Assembly: GCA_045807725.1 (NCBI GenBank)
Contig: JBJMGV010000132.1
Coordinates: forward strand, 48,676-112,675
Source: DATENM01 sp045807725
GTDB lineage: Bacteria > Acidobacteriota > Blastocatellia > UBA7656
Direction of reading: 5' to 3'
DNA: 64,000 bases
A model generated the notes under the pieces. That model was not told the origin of the DNA, did no database searches, and was given only the letters and a program-made list of their open reading frames with translations. How positions within the stretch are numbered: position 1 is the first letter of the stretch; each line of letters starts with the position of its first letter. Below are positions 43,481 through 51,775 of this stretch, piece after piece. The translations under genes were made by a program, and so were the position numbers.

Positions 43481-44593
43481 TTAGATCAACTCGTCTATCG
43501 GCGTGTACGGAAGATTCTGATCCTGGGCGACGGCTTCGTATACCACTTTGCCTTTGTAGGTGTTCGCGCCGTGCTTCAAGTGCGGGTTGCGCTTGAACGC
43601 CTCTTCCGCGCCGTGCTTCGCCAATTTCAAAGCGAACGGCAGCGTCACGTTGGTCAGCGCGAACGTCGAAGTGCGCGGCACAGCGCCGGGCATGTTGGTC
43701 ACGCCATAATGTAAGACGTTTTCGACGTAGTAGGTCGGCGCGCTGTGCGTCGTCGGCTTGGTCGTCTCGATGCAGCCGCCTTGATCGACCGCCACGTCAA
43801 CGATGACAGAACCGCGCGGCATGCCTTTGAGCATCTCGCGCGTCACGAGTTTCGGAGCCGCCGCGCCCGGCACCAGCACCGCGCCGACAACTAAGTCAGA
43901 CACCGCAACCGAATCGGCTATCGTATACGGGTTCGAGGCCAGCGTCTTGATGCGACTGCCGAAGATGTCGTCGAGATAACGCAGCCGCTCAAGGTCGCGG
44001 TCAATGATGATGACCGCCGCGCCCAGCCCGACGGCCATCTTCGACGCATTCGTGCCGACGACGCCGCCGCCGATGATCGTCACGCGGCCCGGCGCGACGC
44101 CCGGCACGCCGCCCAGCAGCACGCCGCGCCCGCCATTGATCTTCTCCAGATAAGATGCGCCGACCTGCACAGACATACGGCCCGCCACTTCGCTCATCGG
44201 CGTCAGCAGCGGCAGGTGGCCGAGATCGTTGGTGATCGTTTCGTAAGCCACGCCGATGACGCCACTGTCAACCATCGCTTTCGTAAGCTCGCGCGCCGGC
44301 GCGAGATGCAGATAGGTGAACAGGATCAAATCTTCGCGCAGGAAGCCGTACTCCTGCGCAATCGGCTCTTTGACTTTGACGACCATGTTGGCGTGCGACC
44401 ACACTGCTTCGGCGGTGTCGAGAATCTCGCCGCCGGCGCGCACGAACTCGTCATCCATAATGCCTGAGCCTTCGCCGGCGTTCTTCTGCACGAAGACCTT
44501 GTGGCCGGCATCCGTCAGCGCCTTGACGCCCGCAGGCACCAGCCCGACGCGATACTCGTTGTCTTTCACTTCTTTCGGTAATCCGACAATCAT
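43481..44593 (-). CDS. ald: Alanine dehydrogenase
   Basis: 370 residues, the usual length. The N-terminal MIVGLPKEVKDNEYRVGLVP and the catalytic Lys (VVKVKEP, residue about 75) and His (YLHLAPA, about 96) are present, as is the NAD-binding phrase VTIIGGGVVGTNASKMAVGLGA (about 170-190) and the C-terminal GVTNMPGAVPRTSTFALTN. It converts L-alanine and NAD to pyruvate, ammonia and NADH in the cytoplasm. AGGAG lies 5 bases before the ATG. The downstream aldehyde dehydrogenase lies upstream on the same strand but is separated by a large hairpin, so they may be separate units. Confidence 0.95.
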   Translation of the reverse strand: MIVGLPKEVKDNEYRVGLVPAGVKALTDAGHKVFVQKNAGEGSGIMDDEFVRAGGEILDTAEAVWSHANMVVKVKEPIAQEYGFLREDLILFTYLHLAPARELTKAMVDSGVIGVAYETITNDLGHLPLLTPMSEVAGRMSVQVGASYLEKINGGRGVLLGGVPGVAPGRVTIIGGGVVGTNASKMAVGLGAAVIIIDRDLERLRYLDDIFGSRIKTLASNPYTIADSVAVSDLVVGAVLVPGAAAPKLVTREMLKGMPRGSVIVDVAVDQGGCIETTKPTTHSAPTYYVENVLHYGVTNMPGAVPRTSTFALTNVTLPFALKLAKHGAEEAFKRNPHLKHGANTYKGKVVYEAVAQDQNLPYTPIDELI

Positions 44594-44616
44594 GATGTCT
44601 CCTGTAGGTAGAAATC

Positions 44617-44711
44617 AGGAGTCAGAAGTCAGAAGCCAGAATGAATAAGAAAGCCGGTGCGGCTGCGCCTCCGCTTTTATTCTGACTCCTGACTTCCGAC
44701 TTCTGACTCCT
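44617..44711. repeat. Intergenic hairpin of AGGAGTC/AGAAGTC units
   Basis: Left arm AGGAGTCAGAAGTCAGAAGC and right arm CGACTTCTGACTCCT preceded by TCTGACTCCTGACTTC pair over about 30 bases. The loop has its own GC hairpin (GCCGGTGCGGCTGCGCC). It lies between the ald and aldehyde dehydrogenase genes, both on the minus strand. Confidence 0.75.
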
Positions 44712-44715
44712 ATTC

Positions 44716-46245
44716 TTACCCAATTCCACTGGTAACGGTGTCGATCTGCGCGCGTTGCAGCTTGCCGGAATAGTCTACGTAGACGGCTTTCCATTCCGAA
44801 AAGATGTCGAGCACCTGCGTGCCGCCTTCGCGGTGGCCGTTGCCCGTCGCTTTGGTGCCGCCGAACGGCAGGTGGACTTCCGCGCCAATAGTCGAGGCGT
44901 TGATATAGAATATGCCGGTCTGCACATCTTCCAGCGCGCGGAAGGCGCGGTTGGTGTCGCGCGTGTAGATCGACGCCGACAGGCCATAGCGAACATCGTT
45001 GGCAATCTCAATCGCGTGATCGAGGTCGCGGCATTCGATGACCGCAACGACCGGGCCGAAGATCTCTTCCTGCTCGATGCGCATACCGGGCTGCACGCCT
45101 GCGAATACGGTCGGCTCGATGAAATAGCCATACTTCAGGTCGCCGCGCTCGGCGCGATTGCCGCCGCACTGCAACTTCGCTTTGTCTTCGCGCTGGCCGA
45201 TTTCAACGTAGCCTAAAATCTTTTCCATCGCCGCTTCGTTGATGACCGGGCCAACATCCGCCTTATCGCTCAAGCCATTGCCCAGCCGCAAAGCCTTCGC
45301 CCCATCAACGAGCATCTGCGTGAATCGCTTCGCCACTTTCTTGTGCACGACGACGCGCGAAGCGGCAGTGCAACGCTGGCCGGACGTGCCGAACGCGCCC
45401 CACAGGACGCCTTCGACGGCGAGGTCAAGGTCGGCGTCTTCCATAATCATCACGACGTTCTTGCCGCCCATCTCAAGCGAGCAAATCTTATCGCTAGAGG
45501 CCGCCGCCTGGCCGACCATACGGCCCACTTCGGTCGAGCCTGTGAAGGAGATGAGCTTAACTTTTGGATGATTGACGAGCGCCGCGCCGGCCTCTTCGCC
45601 GTGACCGCTGACGATGTTGACAACGCCCGGCGGCACGCCGGCTTCGGTGAGCACTTCGACAAAGTTATAAGTCGAAAGCGGCGTGTCTTCGGCGGGCTTG
45701 ATGACGACCGTGTTGCCGCAGACCAGCGCCGGCAGAATCTTCCACGACGGAATGGCCATCGGGAAATTCCACGGCGTAATCAAGCCGCAGACGCCGATGG
45801 GTTCGCGCGTACACATCGCGTACTTGCTCGGCAGCTCGGCCTTCGTCGTGTAGCCGCGCAAGCGGCGGCCTTCGCCGGCGATGAAGTAGGTCATATCAAT
45901 CGCTTCCTGCACATCGCCGCTCGTCTCTTTCAAGACCTTGCCCATCTCGCGCGTCATCTGGCGGGCGAACTCGTCTTTGCGACCGACCAACAATTCGCCG
46001 GCGCGGTAGAGGATTTCAGCGCGGCGCGGCGCAGGCGTTTTGCGCCACCCTGTGAAGGCATCGGCGGCGGCTTGGACGGCGCGGTCTACGTCGTCGGCAG
46101 TCGAAGCCGGAAAGCGGCCCACCAGCTCGCGCGCGTCTGCCGGGTTGCGGTTTTCGATGTAATCATTCGACGAGGGCGTGGCCCATTCGCCGTTAATATA
46201 ATTGCGATGCGTTTCGGATTTCACCTTGCTTGCTGGCTTGGCCAT
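44716..46245 (-). CDS. NAD(P)-dependent aldehyde dehydrogenase
   Basis: 509 residues, typical size. The NAD-binding domain shows ITPWNFPMAIPSWKILPALV and SFTGSTEVGR; the catalytic Glu is in LEMGGKN (about 268) and the catalytic Cys in GQRCTAASR (about 302). Late phrases such as QEEIFGPVVAVIECRD are standard. The substrate cannot be fixed; the closest look is to semialdehyde or piperideine-carboxylate/aminoadipate-semialdehyde dehydrogenases. GGGAGG lies 10 bases upstream of the ATG. The 5' end overlaps the 3' end of a small haem-c gene by 25 bases. Confidence 0.92.
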   Translation of the reverse strand: MAKPASKVKSETHRNYINGEWATPSSNDYIENRNPADARELVGRFPASTADDVDRAVQAAADAFTGWRKTPAPRRAEILYRAGELLVGRKDEFARQMTREMGKVLKETSGDVQEAIDMTYFIAGEGRRLRGYTTKAELPSKYAMCTREPIGVCGLITPWNFPMAIPSWKILPALVCGNTVVIKPAEDTPLSTYNFVEVLTEAGVPPGVVNIVSGHGEEAGAALVNHPKVKLISFTGSTEVGRMVGQAAASSDKICSLEMGGKNVVMIMEDADLDLAVEGVLWGAFGTSGQRCTAASRVVVHKKVAKRFTQMLVDGAKALRLGNGLSDKADVGPVINEAAMEKILGYVEIGQREDKAKLQCGGNRAERGDLKYGYFIEPTVFAGVQPGMRIEQEEIFGPVVAVIECRDLDHAIEIANDVRYGLSASIYTRDTNRAFRALEDVQTGIFYINASTIGAEVHLPFGGTKATGNGHREGGTQVLDIFSEWKAVYVDYSGKLQRAQIDTVTSGIG

Positions 46246-46577
46246 ATTGAACTAACCTCCCTTGATAGTGGTGTGATGAAGATGGCGGGTTTAGCCTCGT
46301 GGTCTGGGTATTTGTGACAAACATAACACGGCGTCGTCTGGTCGGGCGGCTTGCCCTTTTTCGGATGGCGGGCCGACATCGGCGCAACCGTGGAATCGGG
46401 CGCGTGGCAGGCCCAGCACTCTTCGCGTTTAGTATCGCGGGTCACGCCCGTGTGCTCAGGTCGCGGCTGATTCGGCTGATCGAGCGGCGGCGCTTTGCGG
46501 CTGACGGCCCATAGAAATGTGAACAGTCCGATGACGCCCACTGCGATGAGGAGAAACCAGAGGTCTTTCTTATTCAT
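46221..46577 (-). CDS. Small membrane-anchored c-type cytochrome-like protein
   Basis: 118 residues. A single N-terminal membrane helix (about 6-24) is followed by two haem-binding motifs: CWACH (about 54-58) and CYVCH (about 84-88), with several extra His (SARHP, YPDH) that could be distal ligands. The plan is like small NapB/NrfH-type or other low-potential di-haem proteins that pass electrons in the periplasm. No ribosome site is clear. The last codons overlap the start of the aldehyde dehydrogenase gene by 25 bases, so the two are probably co-transcribed; the functional link is unclear. Confidence 0.7.
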   Translation of the reverse strand: MNKKDLWFLLIAVGVIGLFTFLWAVSRKAPPLDQPNQPRPEHTGVTRDTKREECWACHAPDSTVAPMSARHPKKGKPPDQTTPCYVCHKYPDHEAKPAIFITPLSREVSSIWPSQQAR

Positions 46578-46848
46578 AGCGTGTCGAGCCGCAACTCTCG
46601 CCGGTACTTCCTAAATGGCGAATCTAACAAAGCGCACATGGGGTGTCAAGAAAAGGCCAAAGACGAAAGGCCAAAGCAAAAGACCAAAATAATGAATAAG
46701 CCGGAACGAATCCTGTCTTGATGACGGCGCGTAGACTGAGTGGCCATTCATCGCGCTGCGCGTGGTCGCACGCTTTGACGTTTGGCCGATTCGAGATTAC
46801 CTTAATGCTCGTTGTTCTGACGGGCAGACCAGCGAAGGAGACGCACAG

Positions 46849-47349
46849 ATGAACAGATTCGTGAAAACCATTCTCGCCTTGACGCTCGTGTTGATGGTCG
46901 CACTCGCTAACGTCGTCGAGGCCAAAGCGCCCGCGCGTCGCGCGCAGGCGGCAGACGCCGAATTCAAGAAGCTCATCGTCGATTACTACGCCGCGTGGAG
47001 CCAGTTGAGCGCGGACACGCCGGCGAAGTATTACGCCAAGGACGCCGACCTCATCTTCTACGACATCGCGCCGATGAAGTACAACAGTTGGAAAGAGTAT
47101 CACGATGGCGTGCAGAAGTATTTCTTCGATGGTGCGGACACCGCCAAGCTGACGCCGAATCTGGACGATCTGAAAGTGACGCGGCGCGGCAACGTCGCCT
47201 GGACGACATTGACCTTCCGTCTGACTTCGACACCGAAGGGCGGCGGCCAGGCGACTACGCTCAATGCGCGCCACACCGCCATCTGGGAACGGCGCGGCAA
47301 TCAGTGGCTGATCGTTCACGAACACATCAGCGTGCCGCTGCCTACGTAG
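46849..47349 (+). CDS. Exported SnoaL/DUF4440-like protein
   Basis: 166 residues from the ATG at 46849, chosen because AAGGAG lies 8 bases upstream; an earlier ATG at 46762 lacks a site. Signal peptide about 1-25. The NTF2-like fold follows: KKLIVDYYAAWSQLSADTPA, YYAKDADLIFYD, ARHTAIWERRGNQWLIVHEH. Such proteins bind or transform small hydrophobic molecules; no catalytic set can be read. The stop codon is the first base triplet of a repeat hairpin. Located upstream of the aspartokinase gene but separated by that hairpin. Confidence 0.8.
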   Translation: MNRFVKTILALTLVLMVALANVVEAKAPARRAQAADAEFKKLIVDYYAAWSQLSADTPAKYYAKDADLIFYDIAPMKYNSWKEYHDGVQKYFFDGADTAKLTPNLDDLKVTRRGNVAWTTLTFRLTSTPKGGGQATTLNARHTAIWERRGNQWLIVHEHISVPLPT

Positions 47350-47439
47350 AGGCTAGAGGCTAGAGGCTAGAGACTAGCAGGAGCCGGAACAATCCACGCC
47401 TTTCTTCTGCTAGTCCCTAGCCTCTAGCCTCTAGCCTCT
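47348..47439. repeat. Intergenic hairpin of AGAGGCT units
   Basis: Left arm AGAGGCTAGAGGCTAGAGGC with AGAGACTAGCAG after it and right arm CTGCTAGTCCCTAGCCTCTA with GCCTCTAGCCTCT after it pair over about 32 bases. It uses the same 7-base unit as the hairpin at 37161-37248. It sits between the DUF4440-like gene, whose stop it touches, and the aspartokinase gene. Confidence 0.8.
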
Positions 47440-47451
47440 GTCCGGGGGACT

Positions 47452-48843
47452 ATGATCGTTATGAAATTCGGCGGCACGTCCGTCGGCGATGCCGTCGCCA
47501 TCAATCGAGTCGCAGAGATTGTTAAGAGCAAGCTTGAGCGCGCGCCGGTCGTCGTCGTCTCGGCGATGACGCGCGTCACCGATGGGCTGCTGCGCGTCGC
47601 GCACATCGCTACAGAGCGACGTTATGAAGAGGCCGCCGGCGTCATCGAAGAATTGCGGCAGCGGCATCTCGATACCGCCCGCCAGTTGATGGCGGGCCGC
47701 GACGCCGCCAACGCTTATTCGCTCGATTGGGCTGAACGTAGCATTGATTACCAGTTCAACGAGATGAGCGGGCTGGCGCGTTCGGTGGCGACGCTCGGCG
47801 AATTGACGCCGCGCAGCCAGGACGCCATCGTTTCGTTCGGTGAGCGATTGTCTTCGGTGATTGTGACGACGGCGTTTGCGGCGCGGGGCATCGCGGCGGA
47901 GCTGGTTGATTCGCGCCAGTTCGTCGTCACGGATAAACAGTTCACGCGCGCCGCGCCCGATATGGCGGCGACGCGACAGCGCGCCCGCGACGTGTTGCTG
48001 CCGGTGATTGAATCGGGTTGTGTGCCGGTGGCGCAAGGCTTCATCGGCTCGACCATTGATGGTCTGACGACAACGATTGGTCGCGGCGGCTCTGATTATT
48101 CAGCGGCCCTCATCGGCGCGGCGCTCGGCGCAGAAGCGATTGAGATATGGACGGACGTTGATGGGTTGATGACCGCTGACCCGCGCGCCGTCAAATCGGC
48201 GCGGCGCATCCGCGTCATCTCATTCGCCGAAGCGTCCGAGCTTTCGTATTTCGGCGCGAAGGTGCTGCACCCATCAACGGTGATGCCGGCGGTCGAGCAG
48301 GGCATTCCCGTGCACATCTTCAACACGCTGAATCCAAGCTGCGAAGGGACGCTCATCGTCTCGAAGCCGCCCGCGTCGAAGAGTCTCATCAAGTCTATCG
48401 CCTTCAAGCGCGGCGTCACGATCATCAACGTCACCTCGACGCGTATGCTGATGGCGCACGGGTTCCTGCGCGCCATCTTTGAAGTCTTCGAGAAGCACCA
48501 GACCTCGGTCGACGTGGTAACGACTTCGGAAGTCTCCGTTTCGATGACGCTCGACAGCGCCGATAATCTCGATGCGATTCAGCGCGACCTGCGCCAGATC
48601 GGTGAAGTGAGCATCGAGCGCGAGAAGGCGATTATTTGCGTGGTCGGCGACAACCTGAAGTTCACGCCCGGCCTCGCCGGTCGTTTGTTCAGCGCCATCC
48701 ACAACACGACCATCAATATGATCAGCCAGGGCGCGTCGGAAATTAACCTGACCTTCGTGACCGACGAGCGCGAGGTCGCGGGCGTCGTCGAAAGCCTGCA
48801 CGACGCCTTCTTCACAGACGTTGACCCGGCGGTATTCGCTTGA
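47452..48843 (+). CDS. lysC: Aspartate kinase
   Basis: 463 residues. The N-terminal KFGGTSVGD (5-13), VVVVSAMTRVTDGLL and the RGGSDYSAALIGAAL phrase (about 205-220) are hallmarks of the amino-acid kinase fold. TDVDGLMTADPR and FGAKVLHP also match. Two ACT domains follow (about 305-380 and 385-460; NVTSTRMLMAHGFLRAIFEVF and ICVVGDNLKFTPGLAGRLF), as in feedback-regulated LysC-type enzymes. It phosphorylates aspartate in the first step to lysine, threonine and methionine. Overall size and layout are like lysine-sensitive aspartokinase III. It has the hairpin at 47348-47439 directly upstream. Confidence 0.93.
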   Translation: MIVMKFGGTSVGDAVAINRVAEIVKSKLERAPVVVVSAMTRVTDGLLRVAHIATERRYEEAAGVIEELRQRHLDTARQLMAGRDAANAYSLDWAERSIDYQFNEMSGLARSVATLGELTPRSQDAIVSFGERLSSVIVTTAFAARGIAAELVDSRQFVVTDKQFTRAAPDMAATRQRARDVLLPVIESGCVPVAQGFIGSTIDGLTTTIGRGGSDYSAALIGAALGAEAIEIWTDVDGLMTADPRAVKSARRIRVISFAEASELSYFGAKVLHPSTVMPAVEQGIPVHIFNTLNPSCEGTLIVSKPPASKSLIKSIAFKRGVTIINVTSTRMLMAHGFLRAIFEVFEKHQTSVDVVTTSEVSVSMTLDSADNLDAIQRDLRQIGEVSIEREKAIICVVGDNLKFTPGLAGRLFSAIHNTTINMISQGASEINLTFVTDEREVAGVVESLHDAFFTDVDPAVFA

Positions 48844-49130
48844 GGGAAAGCCCGCAGACATTCTGCGACCGGCTGGGGCAATTTACGACACGGCGGTTAC
48901 GCTCTTGCGCGTGAACCGGCGCGCATCTCTTCTCTCAATCTACCCGGTAACTGTTCGAGGATTACCTCTCTTCACGCCCGCGCCCTGCCTGCCTTCGTTA
49001 GTGAAAGCGCGCTGTCCAAGACTGGCATATGGCCTGCATAAATCACGAGCAGACGGAGTAGACTCGATCAATTTATCGGCTCTTTGATAGCTGAACGGAC
49101 GCCGCAACGAACGAGCAAGGGGGATTGGGA
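48844..49130. other. Intergenic region, no gene seen
   Basis: About 285 bases between the aspartokinase and metzincin genes on the same strand. No terminator, repeat or RNA gene is apparent. Confidence 0.4.
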
Positions 49131-49847
49131 ATGCGTGTGTTTACGTGTCTGCTTATGTTGTCTTTCGCGCTGGCGGCAGGCGCACCATCGAACGTCAGCC
49201 GAGCCGCATCCGCCGATAAACAGTCAGAGCCTGTCGCTGCTTCAAGCCTCAGTGAGTCATCTTACAAAGTAAGTCCGAGGCGCGCGGCGATGCCCGCCCG
49301 CGTGATTACGGTCAGCGTGTTGAACGACGCCAGCGCGCCGGTGCGGCCCGAACGGATCGCCGCGTTGACCGAAGCCGTCTTCGCCGAGTACGAGCGCGAG
49401 CTGAACATCCAATTTCAAATCGTCGAGAGCTTGCCGTACCGAGGCGACCTGACGTTGTTCCCGCTCGATCAGGCTTTTCTGCTGCAACGCCTGCATGCGC
49501 GCGGCGAGATTCGCATCGTCTTTTCAAACCGCACCAGCCGCGAAGACGCTTCGTACTTAACCGACACCGAGACCGCGAATATGCTGGCCGGCAGCAGCCA
49601 CCCGTATTACGGCCACGCCCTCATCTACAACGCCGAAGCGCGCGCCGACAAGACCGACGCGGCGGGCCACCCGGCGCTCGTCACGGCGTTGAAGCACGAG
49701 ATCGCTCACCTGTTCGGCGTCGAGCATTCCAACGACCGCCGCTCGTTTATGTACACGCCGAGCAGTCGTTCGCAGGGTGAATGGACAGAGGAAGTGATCG
49801 AACATATCAACGAACAGCGCAGCCGGCACTGGTTCCCGAATGCGTGA
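49131..49847 (+). CDS. Exported metzincin-type zinc metalloprotease
   Basis: 238 residues from the ATG at 49131, preferred over a TTG at 49125; AAGGGGG lies upstream. Signal peptide about 1-20. The zinc-binding motif HEIAHLFGVEH (189-199) and the Met-turn in RSFMY (Met207) follow the metzincin pattern HExxHxxGxxH...M. It lacks the Cys set of archaemetzincin. The propeptide or spacer (about 25-60) is Ser/Ala-rich. Substrate unknown; matrixin-like proteases degrade extracellular proteins. No cysteine-switch is visible. Confidence 0.85.
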   Translation: MRVFTCLLMLSFALAAGAPSNVSRAASADKQSEPVAASSLSESSYKVSPRRAAMPARVITVSVLNDASAPVRPERIAALTEAVFAEYERELNIQFQIVESLPYRGDLTLFPLDQAFLLQRLHARGEIRIVFSNRTSREDASYLTDTETANMLAGSSHPYYGHALIYNAEARADKTDAAGHPALVTALKHEIAHLFGVEHSNDRRSFMYTPSSRSQGEWTEEVIEHINEQRSRHWFPNA

Positions 49848-49866
49848 AAGGTCAGGTGGCGGGGTA

Positions 49867-50095
49867 TATAGAGCGAGTCTGAGAAGCCCTGAAAGGGCGC
49901 GATTCAATAGCCCGGCGCAACGCGCCGGGTAAACTAGCGACCATTCCGCAAGCCCTGAAAGGGCGCACTAGGTGATCGGTTATTGCGCCCTTTCAGGGCT
50001 TGGCGGTTTGCACGGCCTCTCTCCCAGGGCGATGCCCTGGGCTGTCGAATCGCGCCCCTTCAGGGCTTTCTTTGGCTTTTCAGACTCGCTCTATA
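49867..50095. mobile_element. MITE/REP-like element with terminal inverted repeats (GCCCTGAAAGGGC family)
   Basis: The ends are TATAGAGCGAGTCTGA and its inverse TCAGACTCGCTCTATA. Inside are several palindromes: AAGCCCTGAAAGGGCGC (three or more times, both orientations), CCCGGCGCAACGCGCCGGG, and CCCAGGGCGATGCCCTGGG. The same modules occur in the same order, inverted, from 63806 to the window end. It has no coding capacity, so movement would need a transposase in trans. Confidence 0.75.
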
Positions 50096-50139
50096 GAGTT
50101 CGGCTTTGAAAAGAAAATTGAAGCGTGTTTAGAAACTAC

Positions 50140-50345
50140 GCGCTGCCGCGAAGCGGCGCAGAGAAGGTAGCCAGAGGTGAAACCTCTGGAACCGGCGGCA
50201 TCCATGATTCCCGCGTTGAAGACGCGGGTAGACGTTGTGGCGCTCCTTCAGAACGCGGCGACTGTGTGCGATGTGTTACAGATGTTGCACGTCTCATGTC
50301 CAGACGTTGCACGTCTGGCTACCTTCTCGCCGCGCCTTTGGCGCG
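50140..50345. mobile_element. MITE/REP-like element with terminal inverted repeats (GGTAGCCAGA family)
   Basis: Left end GCGCTGCCGCGAAGCGGCGC then AGAGAAGGTAGCCAGA; right end TCTGGCTACCTTCTC then GCCGCGCCTTTGGCGC. Inside are small palindromes such as CCCGCGTTGAAGACGCGGG and CCAGACGTTGCACGTCTGG. It lies end to end with the preceding element. Confidence 0.65.
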
Positions 50346-50370
50346 AATCTTCGAGGTGATAAGTCCGTTC

Positions 50371-50973
50371 TTAATTCTGCACTGTTGTCGTGGCGGGCTG
50401 TGCCGAGACGGCGGGTTTGGCTTGCGGCTTGGCTTGCGAGAAGCGCTGGTAATAATCCGCAATGTAGCTCCGCATTCCGAACTCCATCCAACTCATACCG
50501 TAGCGCCTGGCTTCATCAAGAGCGCGCTCGTCTGTCCAGCCTTCGTGCGTGATGCGGTAGACCGCGACGACCGTGCCCGTGCGGTCAGAGCCGCGCTTGC
50601 AGTGGATGAAGACCGGGCCGTTCTCTTCGCTGTCAATCAACGCCGCGACGTGCGCGACCTGCTCGTCGCTGGGCCGGCTCAATCCGGGCATCGCTATCGA
50701 GTAATAACGCAGACCGGCGGCTTCGGCTTCGCGCTGCTCGGCGCGCGTGTTGTCGTCTTCGCCGCGCAGGTTGATGATCGTCTTGATGCCGAGTTCGGCC
50801 AACTTCTTGACGCCGCCAACCGTGGGCTGCGCGCCGCGATAAAGGCGTTCGCTGACGCGGTGAAAGTTCGGCAGCTCTTTATAGCGCGGCTCGGCTTGCT
50901 GCGCGGCGGCGACAGAAACCAACAGCGCCAGCGTCAACCAGGCGGCGCTCAAACGTCCGATCTGCTTTGTCAT
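50371..50973 (-). CDS. Exported tyrosine-phosphatase-like protein (copy 1)
   Basis: 200 residues with a signal peptide (about 1-25). The CX5R phosphatase loop is HCKRGSDRTG (about 129-138), and the earlier phrases FHRVSERLYRGAQPTVGGVK and ELGIKTIINLRGE are typical of the dual-specificity phosphatase family related to PTEN/DSP proteins in bacteria. It should remove phosphate from a protein or lipid in the periplasm or outside. A paralogue follows upstream on the same strand (51039-51635). The ribosome site GGGGAG is 10 bases before the ATG. Confidence 0.85.
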   Translation of the reverse strand: MTKQIGRLSAAWLTLALLVSVAAAQQAEPRYKELPNFHRVSERLYRGAQPTVGGVKKLAELGIKTIINLRGEDDNTRAEQREAEAAGLRYYSIAMPGLSRPSDEQVAHVAALIDSEENGPVFIHCKRGSDRTGTVVAVYRITHEGWTDERALDEARRYGMSWMEFGMRSYIADYYQRFSQAKPQAKPAVSAQPATTTVQN

Positions 50974-51038
50974 GATTGTACTGCTCCCCTTGAATGCGGA
51001 ACCCGTGAATTAGACCGTTAACCCGCTCGCCCGGTTGC

Positions 51039-51635
51039 TTACTTGTTCGAGCCTGTGTTTACCACAACCGCTTTGTCGCGCCCCATCTGCTTCTCGTAAT
51101 AAAAGACGTATTCCTTCAGCGCGCCGTGGCCGTAGCCGTGCTCGAAATCGAACTGCTTCATCTCCTGCCAGGCGCGGTCGGCGGCCCACTGGTCGTGCGT
51201 CATCCGATAGACGGCGGTCATCGCGCCGGTGCGGTGGCGACCGCCTTTGCAATGTATGAAGACCGGCTGATTGGCCGGATCGTTGACCAGCTTTAAAAAC
51301 TCCGCAACCTGTTCGGGCGCGGGCGGCTCATTATCGCTCATCGGGATGCGATAGAACTTCATGCCGGCGGCTTCGACCATCTTCTGCTCTCTGGCTTCGC
51401 CTTCGCGTTGCAGATCAATGATCGTCTTAATGCCCATTGCCGCGAGGTCTTCGTAGTCGCCTTTTTCGGGCTGCGCGCCGCGATAAAAGGTTTCGTTGAT
51501 GCAGCCGAAGTTCTTGATGCGGACCTTTTGACGGGCGGGTGTTTCCGCCGCTTGCGCGACGGCCAGTAAAGTGAAAACGCCAACCATAAGCGTCGTTATG
51601 GCGGCAGTGGATGAGAGTCTTCGGGACACGCGCAT
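51039..51635 (-). CDS. Exported tyrosine-phosphatase-like protein (copy 2)
   Basis: 198 residues with a signal peptide (about 1-30). The phosphatase loop reads HCKGGRHRTG (about 127-136), again CX5R. The framing phrases (INETFYRGAQPEKGDYEDL and AMGIKTIIDLQREGEAREQK) match copy 1 closely, so the two are a tandem duplication. The loop differs at positions 3 and 5. AGGAG lies 6 bases before the ATG. They are separated by 65 bases and probably co-transcribed. Confidence 0.85.
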   Translation of the reverse strand: MRVSRRLSSTAAITTLMVGVFTLLAVAQAAETPARQKVRIKNFGCINETFYRGAQPEKGDYEDLAAMGIKTIIDLQREGEAREQKMVEAAGMKFYRIPMSDNEPPAPEQVAEFLKLVNDPANQPVFIHCKGGRHRTGAMTAVYRMTHDQWAADRAWQEMKQFDFEHGYGHGALKEYVFYYEKQMGRDKAVVVNTGSNK

Positions 51636-51775
51636 TAGAATCTCCTAAATCCCACTTAAGTTTATTCCATTTTTCGGTGCGATGGATTCTATGATACCGT
51701 TTGTCTGAAGTGGGCGCAATGATTGATTGCCGGTGATCGCCGGATGCAACAATTTTACAAGAGAGGAGCGCGTCG

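Larger units (their letters stand above)
49848..50370. other. Gene-free island of two mobile-repeat elements
   Basis: About 520 bases between the metzincin gene and the phosphatase-like gene, filled by two MITE/REP-like elements: 49867-50095 and 50140-50345. No gene is seen. Confidence 0.8.

Noticed and set aside
49867..50095. Possible CRISPR array (repeated AAGCCCTGAAAGGGCGC)
   Set aside because: Copies are palindromic, in both orientations, unequally spaced and bounded by inverted ends; no cas gene is present.
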